56,884 bases of DNA, taken from the NCBI GenBank assembly GCA_021107945.1, contig JAIORV010000023.1, positions 1 to 56,884 of the forward strand, in the 5' to 3' direction. Within the stretch, counting starts at the first letter, position 1; every line of letters begins with the position of its first letter. Origin of the DNA: Vulcanimicrobiota bacterium. Lineage in GTDB: Bacteria > Vulcanimicrobiota > JAJTBE01. Under the pieces are notes generated by a model, which made no database searches, was not told the origin of the DNA, and saw only the letters and a list, made by a program, of their open reading frames with translations. A program made the position numbers and the translations under genes. Of this stretch, positions 8,929 to 16,731 are shown in pieces.

Positions 8929-9644
8929 TTACCTTTTGCCCTTTTTAAGATAAGAACTTTGCACTTTTCGAGCACAGGCTGTGTTATGCCTTGTGTAGGT
9001 CTTGCCACATCAGGGGAATATGGGGCAAGGAATCTCTCGATTATATATTCCCTGTCCTTCAATTTTTTCTCGATATATTCCTTCTGTTCTGCAGTCAGCA
9101 AACCTTCCATCAATTTATTGGATTTTTCAACCACTTCAACAGATCGGGCAAGTTTTTTGACCGACGGATAAATTTTCTTCACCTGACTGTCGGTAAGCTT
9201 GTATTTCTTGCTCTTTTCCAGTTCTACTAAACTCCAGAGAAGATCCGACAAAACCCACCTGTGAAGAGTATAACGGCTTTCAATCTTCTGCTTGTCAAGT
9301 TCCGTAAGGTCTCTTCCTTTATTAATTGAGGGGTAAGTTATAACTCTCCCTCCAGGTCTTGCTCCGGGCACTCCCCCGGAACGCGGGGACATTCCCGGCG
9401 GGTGTCCACCCTGTCCCGGGCGCGGCGGATCGGGAATCTGTCCCGGTGGAGGCGGCGCGGATTCACCACCTCTTCCGTCGTTATATTGAACCTGAGCGTC
9501 AGCCTTGATATTGCGACCCCGGATAATATATGTCACCTGTGCGAACAGGCAAAATAAAAGGAGAACAACAACCGCTCTTTCAATAAAATATTTTGTTTTA
9601 TTCATTGACCGCTTCATACTCCTCTTCCTTTTCTTCATATCCAT
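8925..9644 (-). CDS. membrane-anchored Pro/Gly-linker protein with LTxxQ-type helices (paralogue 1)
   Basis: Not a family I recognise. It has a basic N-terminus, one transmembrane segment (about residues 19-43, FIERAVVVLLLFCLFAQVTY), an exported low-complexity linker rich in Pro, Gly and Arg (about 58-100), then a helical domain with two LTxxQ motifs (LTDSQ and LTAEQ) about 40 residues apart. That layout recalls the LTxxQ motifs of periplasmic Spy/CpxP proteins, but I would not claim homology. The neighbour at 9809-10468 has the same design. Three in-frame starts are possible (9644, 9615, 9605); the last overlaps the stop of the Cys-rich gene (ATGAATAA). The 3' end overlaps the radical SAM gene by 4 bases. 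Confidence 0.75.
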   Translation of the reverse strand: MDMKKRKRSMKRSMNKTKYFIERAVVVLLLFCLFAQVTYIIRGRNIKADAQVQYNDGRGGESAPPPPGQIPDPPRPGQGGHPPGMSPRSGGVPGARPGGRVITYPSINKGRDLTELDKQKIESRYTLHRWVLSDLLWSLVELEKSKKYKLTDSQVKKIYPSVKKLARSVEVVEKSNKLMEGLLTAEQKEYIEKKLKDREYIIERFLAPYSPDVARPTQGITQPVLEKCKVLILKRAKGK

Positions 9645-9804
9645 TCAGTCTGTTCCTACATGTCGAACAATATATCGAATCTGCATAGCCTGTGCATTCA
9701 ACACATACGCCTAATCCGCAGAATTCGCAACAAATACATACGGCAGCCGGCACAATTGAAAAATCCACTCCACAAATAGAACAGGTTCCACACATTGTCA
9801 CCAC
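9598..9804 (-). CDS. Cys-rich zinc-binding mini-protein
   Basis: A 68-aa protein with 11 cysteines in its first 49 residues (C5, C8, C11, C23, C25, C26, C29, C34, C37, C46, C49), arranged as several CxxC knuckles, and an acidic C-terminal tail (EEKEEEYEA). This density suggests two or more zinc sites. No enzymatic residues are visible. It sits between the two paralogous membrane proteins with 4 bases to the upstream gene and overlaps the downstream start. The first codon taken is a GTG; an ATG three codons in is equally plausible. Function unknown; a zinc-ribbon chaperone or metal sensor for its operon is a guess. Confidence 0.7.
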   Translation of the reverse strand: MVTMCGTCSICGVDFSIVPAAVCICCEFCGLGVCVECTGYADSIYCSTCRNRLNGYEEKEEEYEAVNE

Positions 9805-9808
9805 GCCT

Positions 9809-10468
9809 TTACATCCTCGTTTTCAAGAGCTTCAAAACTGACCTGGAATATTTCTCGATGGACTTCGGACTCAGTGGCCTTGAGCCTCCTCTTTTTATAC
9901 ACATCCGGAGATATGCATATCTCAATTGCTTATCCGTCAATGACTTAAAAATAATTTCCTGAGCTTCGGGCACCGCATCATCAACTTCGCTTTTCATATA
10001 AATAATTTCCTTGAGCTTGACCGCTTGCTCTTTTGTAATAGCAAGATCCTTCCTGTCTTCAAGAATTATTATCCCATAAATAAGTGCTTTGTAATAATCC
10101 TCACTGCTTTCTATGGAGAATTGCGCCTTGTCGAGATCGTCAACGAGTCCGGGAATTCTGGGTCCTTTATGCCTTAGCGACAAAGGAGACCTTGGTTCAT
10201 TCTGTCCCTCGCCATGGGTAACTCCGCCGACAACAGGCTGTGGCTCGTTGCCGATCGACTGGACAGTGCGCTTTTTATCTCCCTCTTCAGGCTCCTGACC
10301 CGGTACGGGCTCCGGCACACCGGGATCTTTGCCCTGGAGTAGGATTTTTGATTCTACAAGTCCTTTTTTGGAAAGAATCACCGGGTCATTAAAAAACATG
10401 ATGTAAACCTGCACGGCAAGTACAATAATTAACAAATATATGAGTATGTTACCCTTGCTTTTATCCAT
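9809..10468 (-). CDS. membrane-anchored Pro/Gly-linker protein with LTxxQ-type helices (paralogue 2)
   Basis: A 219-aa hypothetical protein and first gene of the operon running to 7504. One N-terminal transmembrane segment (about residues 8-26, ILIYLLIIVLAVQVYIMFF) is followed by a linker rich in Pro, Gly, Glu and Gln (about 45-105) and a helical domain. The domain carries ITKEQ and LTDKQ about 40 residues apart, matching the two LTxxQ motifs of the protein at 8925-9644, so the two are probably diverged duplicates. A sigma70-type promoter lies upstream at 10534-10562. Orientation predicts the helical domain outside the cytoplasmic membrane. I do not recognise the family. Confidence 0.75.
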   Translation of the reverse strand: MDKSKGNILIYLLIIVLAVQVYIMFFNDPVILSKKGLVESKILLQGKDPGVPEPVPGQEPEEGDKKRTVQSIGNEPQPVVGGVTHGEGQNEPRSPLSLRHKGPRIPGLVDDLDKAQFSIESSEDYYKALIYGIIILEDRKDLAITKEQAVKLKEIIYMKSEVDDAVPEAQEIIFKSLTDKQLRYAYLRMCIKRGGSRPLSPKSIEKYSRSVLKLLKTRM

Positions 10469-10793
10469 AATAATAAAACTACCTATCTTCTACGGTGAAA
10501 AACCACCTGTCTGAAAAGTTATTAGCTTAAAAAAATATAACAAAAAAGATTTCATATTTCAACAAATAATTACAAATTGAGGCCTGAGAGATTTTATTTT
10601 TAGAGTGATTTTAATAATCACAAAACAAATGCCGGACATATTTTCATTGCATTATCAATGTTTGAACCATGTTGTTTCGTTACTGATTTTTCAAGATTAC
10701 TATATATTATACAGGAATACTATCAATAATAATAGAGGGTTTTGACAGATCTAATTAAATATTACAGATTAACTCCAAAACGAGGTGAACATA
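10469..10793. other. divergent intergenic region
   Basis: A 325-bp AT-rich gap between the minus-strand operon and nifU-like on the plus strand. It contains the sigma70-type promoter described separately for the minus strand. On the plus strand TTGACA at 10742-10747 is the only good -35 candidate, but no matching -10 at 16-18 bp spacing could be found. No repeat or RNA gene seen. Confidence 0.6.
10534..10562 (-). promoter_or_regulatory. sigma70-type promoter of the LTxxQ/radical SAM operon
   Basis: On the minus strand TTGAAA (10557-10562) and TATATT (10534-10539) are separated by exactly 17 bp. The start codon at 10468 is about 60 bases downstream of the expected transcription start. Match is close to consensus in both boxes; not experimentally supported. 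Confidence 0.6.
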
Positions 10794-11090
10794 ATGGAAA
10801 AAGCGGATATAAAAGAAAGAGTACAAGAGGTAATCGAGGAAATTCGCCCCCGTCTTCAGATGGACGGTGGAGACGTTGCGCTTGTGGATGTTGTAGATAA
10901 TGTTGTGAGCGTGGAGCTTCAGGGGAGATGTAAAGGATGCCCCATGAGTCAGGTTACTCTCCATTTGGGAATTGAGCGCACAATCAAGGAAAAAATTCCC
11001 GAGATAACCAAAGTTGAAGCTGTCAATTCCAAGGTCCCCCAAGAAATGCTTGAACATATCAAGAAAATCTATGGTAAGGAAGAGGAATAG
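10794..11090 (+). CDS. NifU-like Fe-S cluster scaffold/carrier
   Basis: A 98-aa stand-alone NifU C-terminal (Nfu) domain. The strand-rich core LQMDGGDVALVDV is followed by the Fe-S ligands C-x-x-C in GRCKGCPMSQ, the family signature. Such proteins carry assembled 4Fe-4S clusters to apo-enzymes in the cytoplasm; local clients could include the radical SAM enzymes in this window. Length is normal for the small Nfu form. I use the ATG at 10794 (GAGGTG 6 bases upstream) rather than the in-frame GTG at 10785, which lies inside that ribosome site. Confidence 0.92.
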   Translation: MEKADIKERVQEVIEEIRPRLQMDGGDVALVDVVDNVVSVELQGRCKGCPMSQVTLHLGIERTIKEKIPEITKVEAVNSKVPQEMLEHIKKIYGKEEE

Positions 11091-11102
11091 GAGAAAATAG
11101 CG

Positions 11103-11672
11103 ATTTCTTTTCTTATTATAAGAAAAAAGGAGAACGGGGGGCGGCTTGAAGTAAACTCAGGGATCACCCCCTTCCTGCCTATTTTACTGACTTTTCTGTC
11201 TTTCTTTATAGTTTTTATATATGTGATATTCGGAATTGCTCCTCAAGCCTTCCCGTATTTCAGAACCGGTCGCCCTTTGGGTCTTCCGGGTCTTTTGCCG
11301 GCTTTTCTGATCTTTGTGGCAATTTTCATCATGTCTTTCAGAAATAGAATAACTATTGATGACAAGACATTCGGCATAAAAAGCGGTGTATTTTTCCTCT
11401 GGCTTACAAGAACCACGATTTCCATCGATGAATGTAATGGAATAGTCGTCAGATGCTCTAAAAAAGGGAAATGCACAATCTTTTTTACAATAGAAGATAG
11501 AATTTTCAACACTCTTCTATCCGGGAATAAGAGGGCAATGGAGGATCTTGCGGGATTAATATCGAAAAAAAGCGGAATTCCGATAGTAGAGGATAATATA
11601 AATATTGAGAAGGAAGGCGAAAAAATCTTCGTAAAAATCGCAAAAGTAAAGGTAAAAAAATTCCCTGAATGA
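11103..11672 (+). CDS. membrane protein with PH-like domain, probable ATT start
   Basis: A two-TM protein with a bacterial PH-like (bPH) C-terminal domain. The reading frame continues upstream of the first conventional start (GTG at 11223) to the stop at 11088 with coding character: a basic amphipathic stretch, the conserved-looking RLEVNSG, and a complete first transmembrane segment (ILLTFLSFFIVFIYVIF). A second segment follows (LLPAFLIFVAIFIMSF), then strands such as RITIDDKTFGI. No ATG, GTG or TTG exists in that upstream part, yet an AGGAG at 11089-11093 is 9 bases from an ATT at 11103. I therefore propose an ATT start (an ATA at 11097 is the alternative); a base error could also explain it. 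It sits directly after nifU and may be coupled to it. Confidence 0.6.
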   Translation: MSFLIIRKKENGGRLEVNSGITPFLPILLTFLSFFIVFIYVIFGIAPQAFPYFRTGRPLGLPGLLPAFLIFVAIFIMSFRNRITIDDKTFGIKSGVFFLWLTRTTISIDECNGIVVRCSKKGKCTIFFTIEDRIFNTLLSGNKRAMEDLAGLISKKSGIPIVEDNINIEKEGEKIFVKIAKVKVKKFPE

Positions 11673-11832
11673 AAGTAGAATTAGAGGAGTCGAGGGATAT
11701 TCGAGGAAACCGGATTTCTTCGACTAAAGGATAAAATATTTAATACTAAAGTATGGAAAAATTTTTCCTGTTTTGCGACGATATATATAGGGGAAGAAAT
11801 TTTTTCCGGAGTTCTCAAAGGATGTTTTCGAA

Positions 11833-12186
11833 ATGTTCACGGCAACAATTAACTCACATAGCACTCTTCAGGAATTGGCAAATAAGCTGGTCAGGAATTT
11901 CTATGTTGATGACGGCTTTGTTCTACATTCCGCCATTATCGAAGTGCTTCAAAATACCGTTCAGCATTCTAACGGGCAGTTTGCATTTGAAGTAAAAAAA
12001 GATCACCTGATAATAACAAATCTCATCAAAAACAACGGGCATACCGGAGCTGGACTGGGACTCCAACTTTTTTCAGGAATATATACACATAAACAGGGAG
12101 ATCTCTTTTATACTTTTATCTTTCCGGATAAAGTCAGAATTATGGAATTGAATATTGAAGAAATCATGGAAGATGAGAGGTTATAA
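11833..12186 (+). CDS. anti-sigma-type GHKL ATPase
   Basis: A 117-aa histidine-kinase-like ATPase domain without a dimerisation domain, as in SpoIIAB/RsbW-type serine kinases. The N-box is visible as EVLQNTVQHSNG (about residues 37-48) and the glycine-rich lid as GAGLGLQ (about 72-78). Relatives bind a sigma factor and a phosphorylatable anti-anti-sigma partner, neither of which is adjacent here. The protein is shorter than RsbW (about 140-160 aa), with part of the region between N-box and lid reduced. It is followed by a clear terminator at 12227-12253, so it ends its transcription unit. Confidence 0.8.
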   Translation: MFTATINSHSTLQELANKLVRNFYVDDGFVLHSAIIEVLQNTVQHSNGQFAFEVKKDHLIITNLIKNNGHTGAGLGLQLFSGIYTHKQGDLFYTFIFPDKVRIMELNIEEIMEDERL

Positions 12187-12226
12187 TTGCAGACAGGGGA
12201 TTGCAATTGTATTTGATCCTCAAAAA

Positions 12227-12253
12227 AACCGCCGGAAGGCGGTTCTTTTTTTT
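12227..12253 (+). terminator. rho-independent terminator
   Basis: Perfect 7-bp stem AACCGCC (12227-12233) and GGCGGTT (12238-12244) with a GGAA tetraloop, followed by a run of T residues. It terminates the gene ending at 12186; the A run before the stem would let it work from the minus strand as well for the convergent gene. Confidence 0.88.
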
Positions 12254-12272
12254 ATGTCAGAAATCGTTAAGT

Positions 12273-12935
12273 CTAATTTTTCTGAAGGCCAAGCATATGC
12301 CTGATGGGCTTGGCTGTTTTTCCTGATTGCGAGAAAGTATTTAAAACCATGTTATTTGCGGTTGAATTTATACCATGTCCTGCTTTGAGCGCCTGCGCAT
12401 AGCCCGCCTGGAGCTTGTGCATCTTCGAACTGACACGTCCTCCCCCGGGCTCATATCCCATCTTTGAAGAATAACGGGAAGAATATGTACCCCCGACCTT
12501 CATACCGGATTCAAGTCCTCCTCCTATGCCCTTTATGCCCTTTACACCACCGTTATGCATTCCGGGATTCATCCCTAACTGCATCTGGGGATGTGCCGCC
12601 TGCAAGCCGTTTTTCTCCATCTGGGCTTCCATTGAGCCTTGTGCGAGCTTGGTGGAAGCATCTTTTCCCGAAGGTTTTACATTGAGCTGCTCCTTAATTC
12701 TTGTAATCTCGCCTTTTAATGAATCGATATTTCCCCCACTACCAATTGAGCGGGTAGCTTTTATCTCATCAGAAAGGTGAACGGAATCTCCCTTTTTGGA
12801 AGTTTCCGTACCGGATTGCATCGCAGACGGTTGATATGCCCCCTGCGCCGCTACTGATGCACCGACTCCCTGCATCGATTCGGCTTTTTTTCTCTTGATA
12901 TTTTTTATAGACCCTATTGAATAATTTTTTTCCAT
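12273..12935 (-). CDS. Gly/Met/Ser-rich protein of unknown function, phased-promoter gene
   Basis: A 220-aa low-complexity protein that I do not recognise. It begins with a basic stretch (IKNIKRKKAES), has the element GDSVHLSDEIKA at residues 49-60, a short helix (LKGEITRIKEQL) and then a Gly/Met/Gln-rich region (about 95-190). The D-S-V-x-L-S element recurs at a similar position in other products of the same promoter type. The open frame starts at 13004, but the ATG at 12933-12935 follows GGGGTGAG at a good distance and leaves room for the promoter, which overlaps the longer version. No Sec signal peptide or membrane segment is seen. Composition resembles the N-terminus of the peptidoglycan hydrolase at 38760. 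Confidence 0.7.
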   Translation of the reverse strand: MEKNYSIGSIKNIKRKKAESMQGVGASVAAQGAYQPSAMQSGTETSKKGDSVHLSDEIKATRSIGSGGNIDSLKGEITRIKEQLNVKPSGKDASTKLAQGSMEAQMEKNGLQAAHPQMQLGMNPGMHNGGVKGIKGIGGGLESGMKVGGTYSSRYSSKMGYEPGGGRVSSKMHKLQAGYAQALKAGHGINSTANNMVLNTFSQSGKTAKPIRHMLGLQKN

Positions 12936-12975
12936 GTTACTCACCCCATAAAAGATAGGAGGTTCCTCTGTATAA

Positions 12976-13072
12976 ATTATCCCAGAAAGTGACAAAATCG
13001 TCAATGCGGGGTTTGTAAATTAATCGTAAAGGATCTTAACAAACTGTAAACATGTTGTTAATTTTATGTTAA
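12976..13072 (-). promoter_or_regulatory. sigma70 promoter with phased TTAACA array
   Basis: Reading on the minus strand, five TTAAC/TTTAC-type boxes begin at 13072, 13061, 13050, 13039 and 13030, with steps of 11, 11, 11 and 9 bp. Then TTGACG (12999-13004), a 17-bp spacer and GATAAT (12976-12981). The last box starts 26 bp before the -35, exactly as at 38634/38660. The arrangement is like PhoP/OmpR-family direct repeats. The start codon at 12935 lies about 35 bases from the expected transcription start. Confidence 0.75.
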
Positions 13073-13108
13073 CAGTAATTGAAAATTATTAAAAAGGTGG
13101 GGGAGGGA

Positions 13109-13528
13109 TTAGTTTTCGCCAAGATTCAATCCGTCTTTTGAGGAGTATTGGGGATAGCCTTCTCTCATATTTAAAAACTCATAATGTATTCCGGGACATG
13201 ATATTGTATATCTGTCTTTCTCATCACTTACTTCATAATGCCCGGAATAACTTTGTCCATTGCTGGGACAGACCGGAATCTCAATCTCAAGAAGGTTTTC
13301 AGTTATGAGATCCTGCAAAATATCGGGGTATATGCCGGTGGAATTTAGCCTGATCTCTAGTGCATGTGCAAGAGCGCGTTCATTTGCCAAGCACTTTACC
13401 CTGTCGGCCTTAAATTTTGCCTTGATCAACTGGGGCATTATAATAAGGGCTATCGCTCCTATCATGGAAAGCACAACCAGCATTTCAATTACGGTAAATC
13501 CCTTGTTTTTCAACTTTCCTGCCTCCAA
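13109..13528 (-). CDS. type IV pilin-like/pseudopilin protein
   Basis: A 139-aa protein with a classic class III prepilin leader: KNKGFTVIEMLVVL, cleavage after Gly10 with methylated Phe11 and the conserved Glu at +5 of the mature protein, followed by a hydrophobic helix (about residues 11-32). The C-terminal domain is small (about 100 aa) with two pairs of cysteines likely to form disulfides. The layout suits a minor pilin or a GspG/GspH-like pseudopilin of a type II secretion or type IV pilus machine. No assembly genes are nearby, so the machine must be encoded elsewhere. Confidence 0.88.
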   Translation of the reverse strand: MEAGKLKNKGFTVIEMLVVLSMIGAIALIIMPQLIKAKFKADRVKCLANERALAHALEIRLNSTGIYPDILQDLITENLLEIEIPVCPSNGQSYSGHYEVSDEKDRYTISCPGIHYEFLNMREGYPQYSSKDGLNLGEN

Positions 13529-13628
13529 CAGGTTACTTCTATCTCATTCTCTCTATGTCCTCTTCGAAATGAATAGGAAAAATATTCATTACAATTTCAG
13601 AAAACACATAAAAAACACTTTTATAGGG

Positions 13629-16079
13629 CTAAGCTCCACCAAAGTAAGCCCTGACATATAGAACAGCACCTGAACCTGGAACGCTTCTTATTCTGAATCT
13701 TCCACCGATTCTTTCGCATTTGGATTTTATACCTTTAAGACCGAAGCCCTCACTATTTTTCTGCTCGTCGGCATTAAAGCCAACGCCGTCATCGGCTATG
13801 ATCAAGCTTATAAAACTATCCGTCTTCTTGAGCCTGATTCTCACAAGCTCGGCGTTCGAATGTTTTATCGAATTATTAATCCCTTCTCTTATAATCAGAG
13901 ACATTTGCTTTGCATGATCAGCAGATAGAAGCTTCAGTATTCCAGAGTTTTCAAAAATTATTTGAATCCCCGATTCACATGATTGCCTCTTTATGAAATC
14001 AGCCAGTCCACTCAAAATAATTTCAACAGACTCTTCTGCGGGGTCCCGAAGATTGTTTATTATTTTTCTGACCTGTTTAGCTCCCTCATTAACCGTTGTT
14101 TTGAGAATGTCAATGTCGCTGTCAGATTGAAGTGAGTTTTTCGTGATTTTTTTCTCAAGAATTTCTATTAACATCTTGGCGGCATACATTTCCTGGGCTA
14201 TTGTATCATGAATCTCTTCCGCAACCTGCCGCCGGTCGTCTTCTGATTTCAAGAGAAGCTTGTCTAAATCGGTCTTTTGCCTGTTTAGCTCACTTATCAA
14301 CTTTATCCTTGTTAACGCGGATTTCAGCCCTGAGGCAAAAGGTTGAAAATCGACCCGGTAATTTTGCTCACGATAGTAAAGATCCTGGTTGAATACAAAT
14401 ACTATCAGTGAATTGTGGTCATCAGGAAAATGAATGAAAATAAATATATAACAAAGACCTTTTTCCTCGCCTGCCTGAATTAATAAAGTATCTTCAACAT
14501 CTTCCACAATACCGGGAAGTCTCCCAATTAATCTTCCGATTTCAATTTCCCGTTCACCCGGTTCCGGATAAATTTCCAGAGGAGCATAATCTTTCGATAA
14601 TGTCGCCAGGAAAAGTTTTTCAAGAGGGAGATACTTTTCCATTCCTCTGAATAATTTTCCAACAATTTCAGGATAAGATTTAAGCTGTTGAAGCCTGTCG
14701 GGAAATTCTATTCTCTCCGGGAAATATTTATTATACACTTCAAGAGAAATCGATTTTATCCCCCTCACAAGCAGATATATTTTCTTTATGTCTAAAAATT
14801 TAAACACTCTTTCTTTTACATGCTGAAAGATAAATAAGGCCAACGGAAAATTATCCTCTCCCCCGGAGAAAACAGGAAGAATCAATATATCAGACATATC
14901 GATTCTTCCCGCCGCCTTTTCAAAAAAATCTCCACAGGAAGAATAAACCTCGATATTTCCGGGAGTCCAAAGAGAATATCCCTGCCTGTTAAAATCCTCA
15001 ATAATTTCAGGACACATACAAATCGATTCTGAATCATTGCAGGGGTCGCCATTCATATCGTGGGTAATCTTGAATATATTCCAGTATGGCGCCCTCATTG
15101 CAAGCTGAAATTTGATATCGGGGGAATATTTCTCCAGGAATCTCGAGATAATATTCAGATCAAGATTCTCACCCTCCGTTAATAATTTGTTCAGATCCTT
15201 CGTGAAATCGTCAATAAAATGATCGCCGATTGTCTTCAGGAGCCTTTTCAATCCTGTCAATACCGGGTAATAGAGGGATAAACATAAAAACACGGTCGCC
15301 ATGACGATATGCCCCCGGTAGTACAGAATAAATTCATGACTCCTTCTTAATCCGGCAATCATCTTTATACCACGGCATATAACAATGGATAAAGGTATTA
15401 TCAGGACAGGTGTAATATAAAGTGCCAATTCTTCAAGTCTGAATTCCTTTTCCTCCGGACTAATAAGGTTTCTTGAAATCTCAATTATTATCAAAATGAG
15501 AAAGATAATACTAAAAACAGGAAATGAAAGCCAACTGGAAACCAGAATAAAATCCAGAAAAAAACCTATACCCGAAAGAACCTGAGTGATCAGGACATGA
15601 AAATTTCTGTTTTTCACCCGGGGGTCCAGGCTTTTTCGAAATAAGTTAATGGCACCGGCACAAGTGAGAATCCAGCCCGATAGAGAAAAAAGTAAAACTA
15701 TATACGGAGGCTTTTCAGTGAAGATGAAAGGTAAAATAAACAGCAACGGGATAAGTGAAAGGGAGATAAATCTTAATATCCTGTTAGTTTTTCTCTCTTC
15801 GGGTATTAGGAGATAATTCCAGAGAGGCAGGGATGCAAAACAGGAAAACACTATCCTGTAGAGGATTTTGTTAATTATCGGGTTCAGATGGATTGATAAA
15901 AGCATTACAAGCAAGAGGGATAGAGAGCAAAAACCCAAGTATGCAACAAGCTTTGATTTTCTTCCACCTATGGGAAGTTTCTTTATAATAAAATAAAGCA
16001 AATTCAGACTTATGCCAAGACCTATAAACAAAACCAGATAGTAAAAAATATTGGAGTTTATATAGCTATGGTATGTCAT
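13629..16079 (-). CDS. NarL-type membrane sensor histidine kinase
   Basis: An 816-aa sensor with about nine N-terminal transmembrane segments (residues 8 to about 285), a long cytosolic region that looks GAF-like (about 300-580), a HisKA_3 dimerisation helix with the phospho-acceptor in AEEIHDTIAQEM (His at about 624), and a HATPase domain with N-box INNSIKH (about 734-740), DDGVGF (about 763-768) and GFGLKG (about 778-783). It would phosphorylate the response regulator encoded 10 bases upstream (16090-16731). The ligand is unknown; the polytopic sensor region is MASE/7TM-like and could sense lipids, light or membrane state. Both genes are on the minus strand and probably one operon. Confidence 0.92.
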   Translation of the reverse strand: MTYHSYINSNIFYYLVLFIGLGISLNLLYFIIKKLPIGGRKSKLVAYLGFCSLSLLLVMLLSIHLNPIINKILYRIVFSCFASLPLWNYLLIPEERKTNRILRFISLSLIPLLFILPFIFTEKPPYIVLLFSLSGWILTCAGAINLFRKSLDPRVKNRNFHVLITQVLSGIGFFLDFILVSSWLSFPVFSIIFLILIIIEISRNLISPEEKEFRLEELALYITPVLIIPLSIVICRGIKMIAGLRRSHEFILYYRGHIVMATVFLCLSLYYPVLTGLKRLLKTIGDHFIDDFTKDLNKLLTEGENLDLNIISRFLEKYSPDIKFQLAMRAPYWNIFKITHDMNGDPCNDSESICMCPEIIEDFNRQGYSLWTPGNIEVYSSCGDFFEKAAGRIDMSDILILPVFSGGEDNFPLALFIFQHVKERVFKFLDIKKIYLLVRGIKSISLEVYNKYFPERIEFPDRLQQLKSYPEIVGKLFRGMEKYLPLEKLFLATLSKDYAPLEIYPEPGEREIEIGRLIGRLPGIVEDVEDTLLIQAGEEKGLCYIFIFIHFPDDHNSLIVFVFNQDLYYREQNYRVDFQPFASGLKSALTRIKLISELNRQKTDLDKLLLKSEDDRRQVAEEIHDTIAQEMYAAKMLIEILEKKITKNSLQSDSDIDILKTTVNEGAKQVRKIINNLRDPAEESVEIILSGLADFIKRQSCESGIQIIFENSGILKLLSADHAKQMSLIIREGINNSIKHSNAELVRIRLKKTDSFISLIIADDGVGFNADEQKNSEGFGLKGIKSKCERIGGRFRIRSVPGSGAVLYVRAYFGGA

Positions 16080-16089
16080 TTTTCTTGTA

Positions 16090-16731
16090 TTATTCTATCC
16101 AACCCGATTTCAAAGCTATTGTAACGGCGTGCGTCCTGTCGCGGGCATCCAATTTGCGCAATATCTCCCTGAAATTAGATTTAACCGCGCCCTCCTTGAC
16201 ATCCATTTCAAGAGCAATCTCTTTGTTGGAATAGCCTTTTGATGCAAGCGTTAGAATCTGCGTCTCGATATTGGATAATTCCGGACTCCCGGAAATCTTC
16301 TTTTTCATATTCGAGAACCGCTCAAGAACCTTGTGTGTCACGGACGGATCCAGGACGGCATGCCCTCTGTAAAGCGATCTAACTGCATCAACGAGAGCTT
16401 CCACAGTTACATCCTTGGGAAGATAACCCATAGCTCCCGCGGAAATTGCTCCGAATACTTCCTCATCACCCGAAAAAGCCGACAGGATTATTACTTTAAT
16501 CGATGGATCAATCTCCAGCATCTTTCGCGTGGCCTCTATTCCATTCATGCCTATCAACTTCATATCCATTACCGCAACATCGAAAGATTCTTTCCTCAGG
16601 CTTTCTATACATTCCTCCGCGTTGTTCCAGCTTCCCAGGACATCAATATCAAACTCCTGGTTCAACACCCTGACCAAGACCTGCCTCAAAATCGTATGAT
16701 CATCGACTACAACCACTTTTATCTTATTCAG
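16090..16731 (-). CDS. NarL/FixJ-family response regulator, possible CTG start
   Basis: A receiver domain (acidic pair VVDDH, phospho-acceptor Asp in AVMDMKL, then KVIILSAF and GAMGYLPKD) followed by a LuxR-type HTH (ILTLASKGYSNKEIALEM, then VKSNFREILRKL). The first conventional start is a GTG at 16714-16716, giving 208 aa that begin MVVVDDH. The frame continues upstream to CTG at 16729-16731, which restores the usual LNKIKVVVVDDH and sits 6 bases behind a GGGGGTG; the next codon upstream but one is a stop. I give the CTG form as more likely, but not proven. Its kinase is the adjacent gene. DNA targets are unknown. Confidence 0.8.
   Translation of the reverse strand: MNKIKVVVVDDHTILRQVLVRVLNQEFDIDVLGSWNNAEECIESLRKESFDVAVMDMKLIGMNGIEATRKMLEIDPSIKVIILSAFSGDEEVFGAISAGAMGYLPKDVTVEALVDAVRSLYRGHAVLDPSVTHKVLERFSNMKKKISGSPELSNIETQILTLASKGYSNKEIALEMDVKEGAVKSNFREILRKLDARDRTHAVTIALKSGWIE

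Noticed and set aside
10742-10770. TTGACA candidate promoter for the nifU-like gene
   Set aside because: The -35 is perfect but no -10 with 16-18 bp spacing matches (TACAGA or CAGATT are poor), so it was not listed as a feature.
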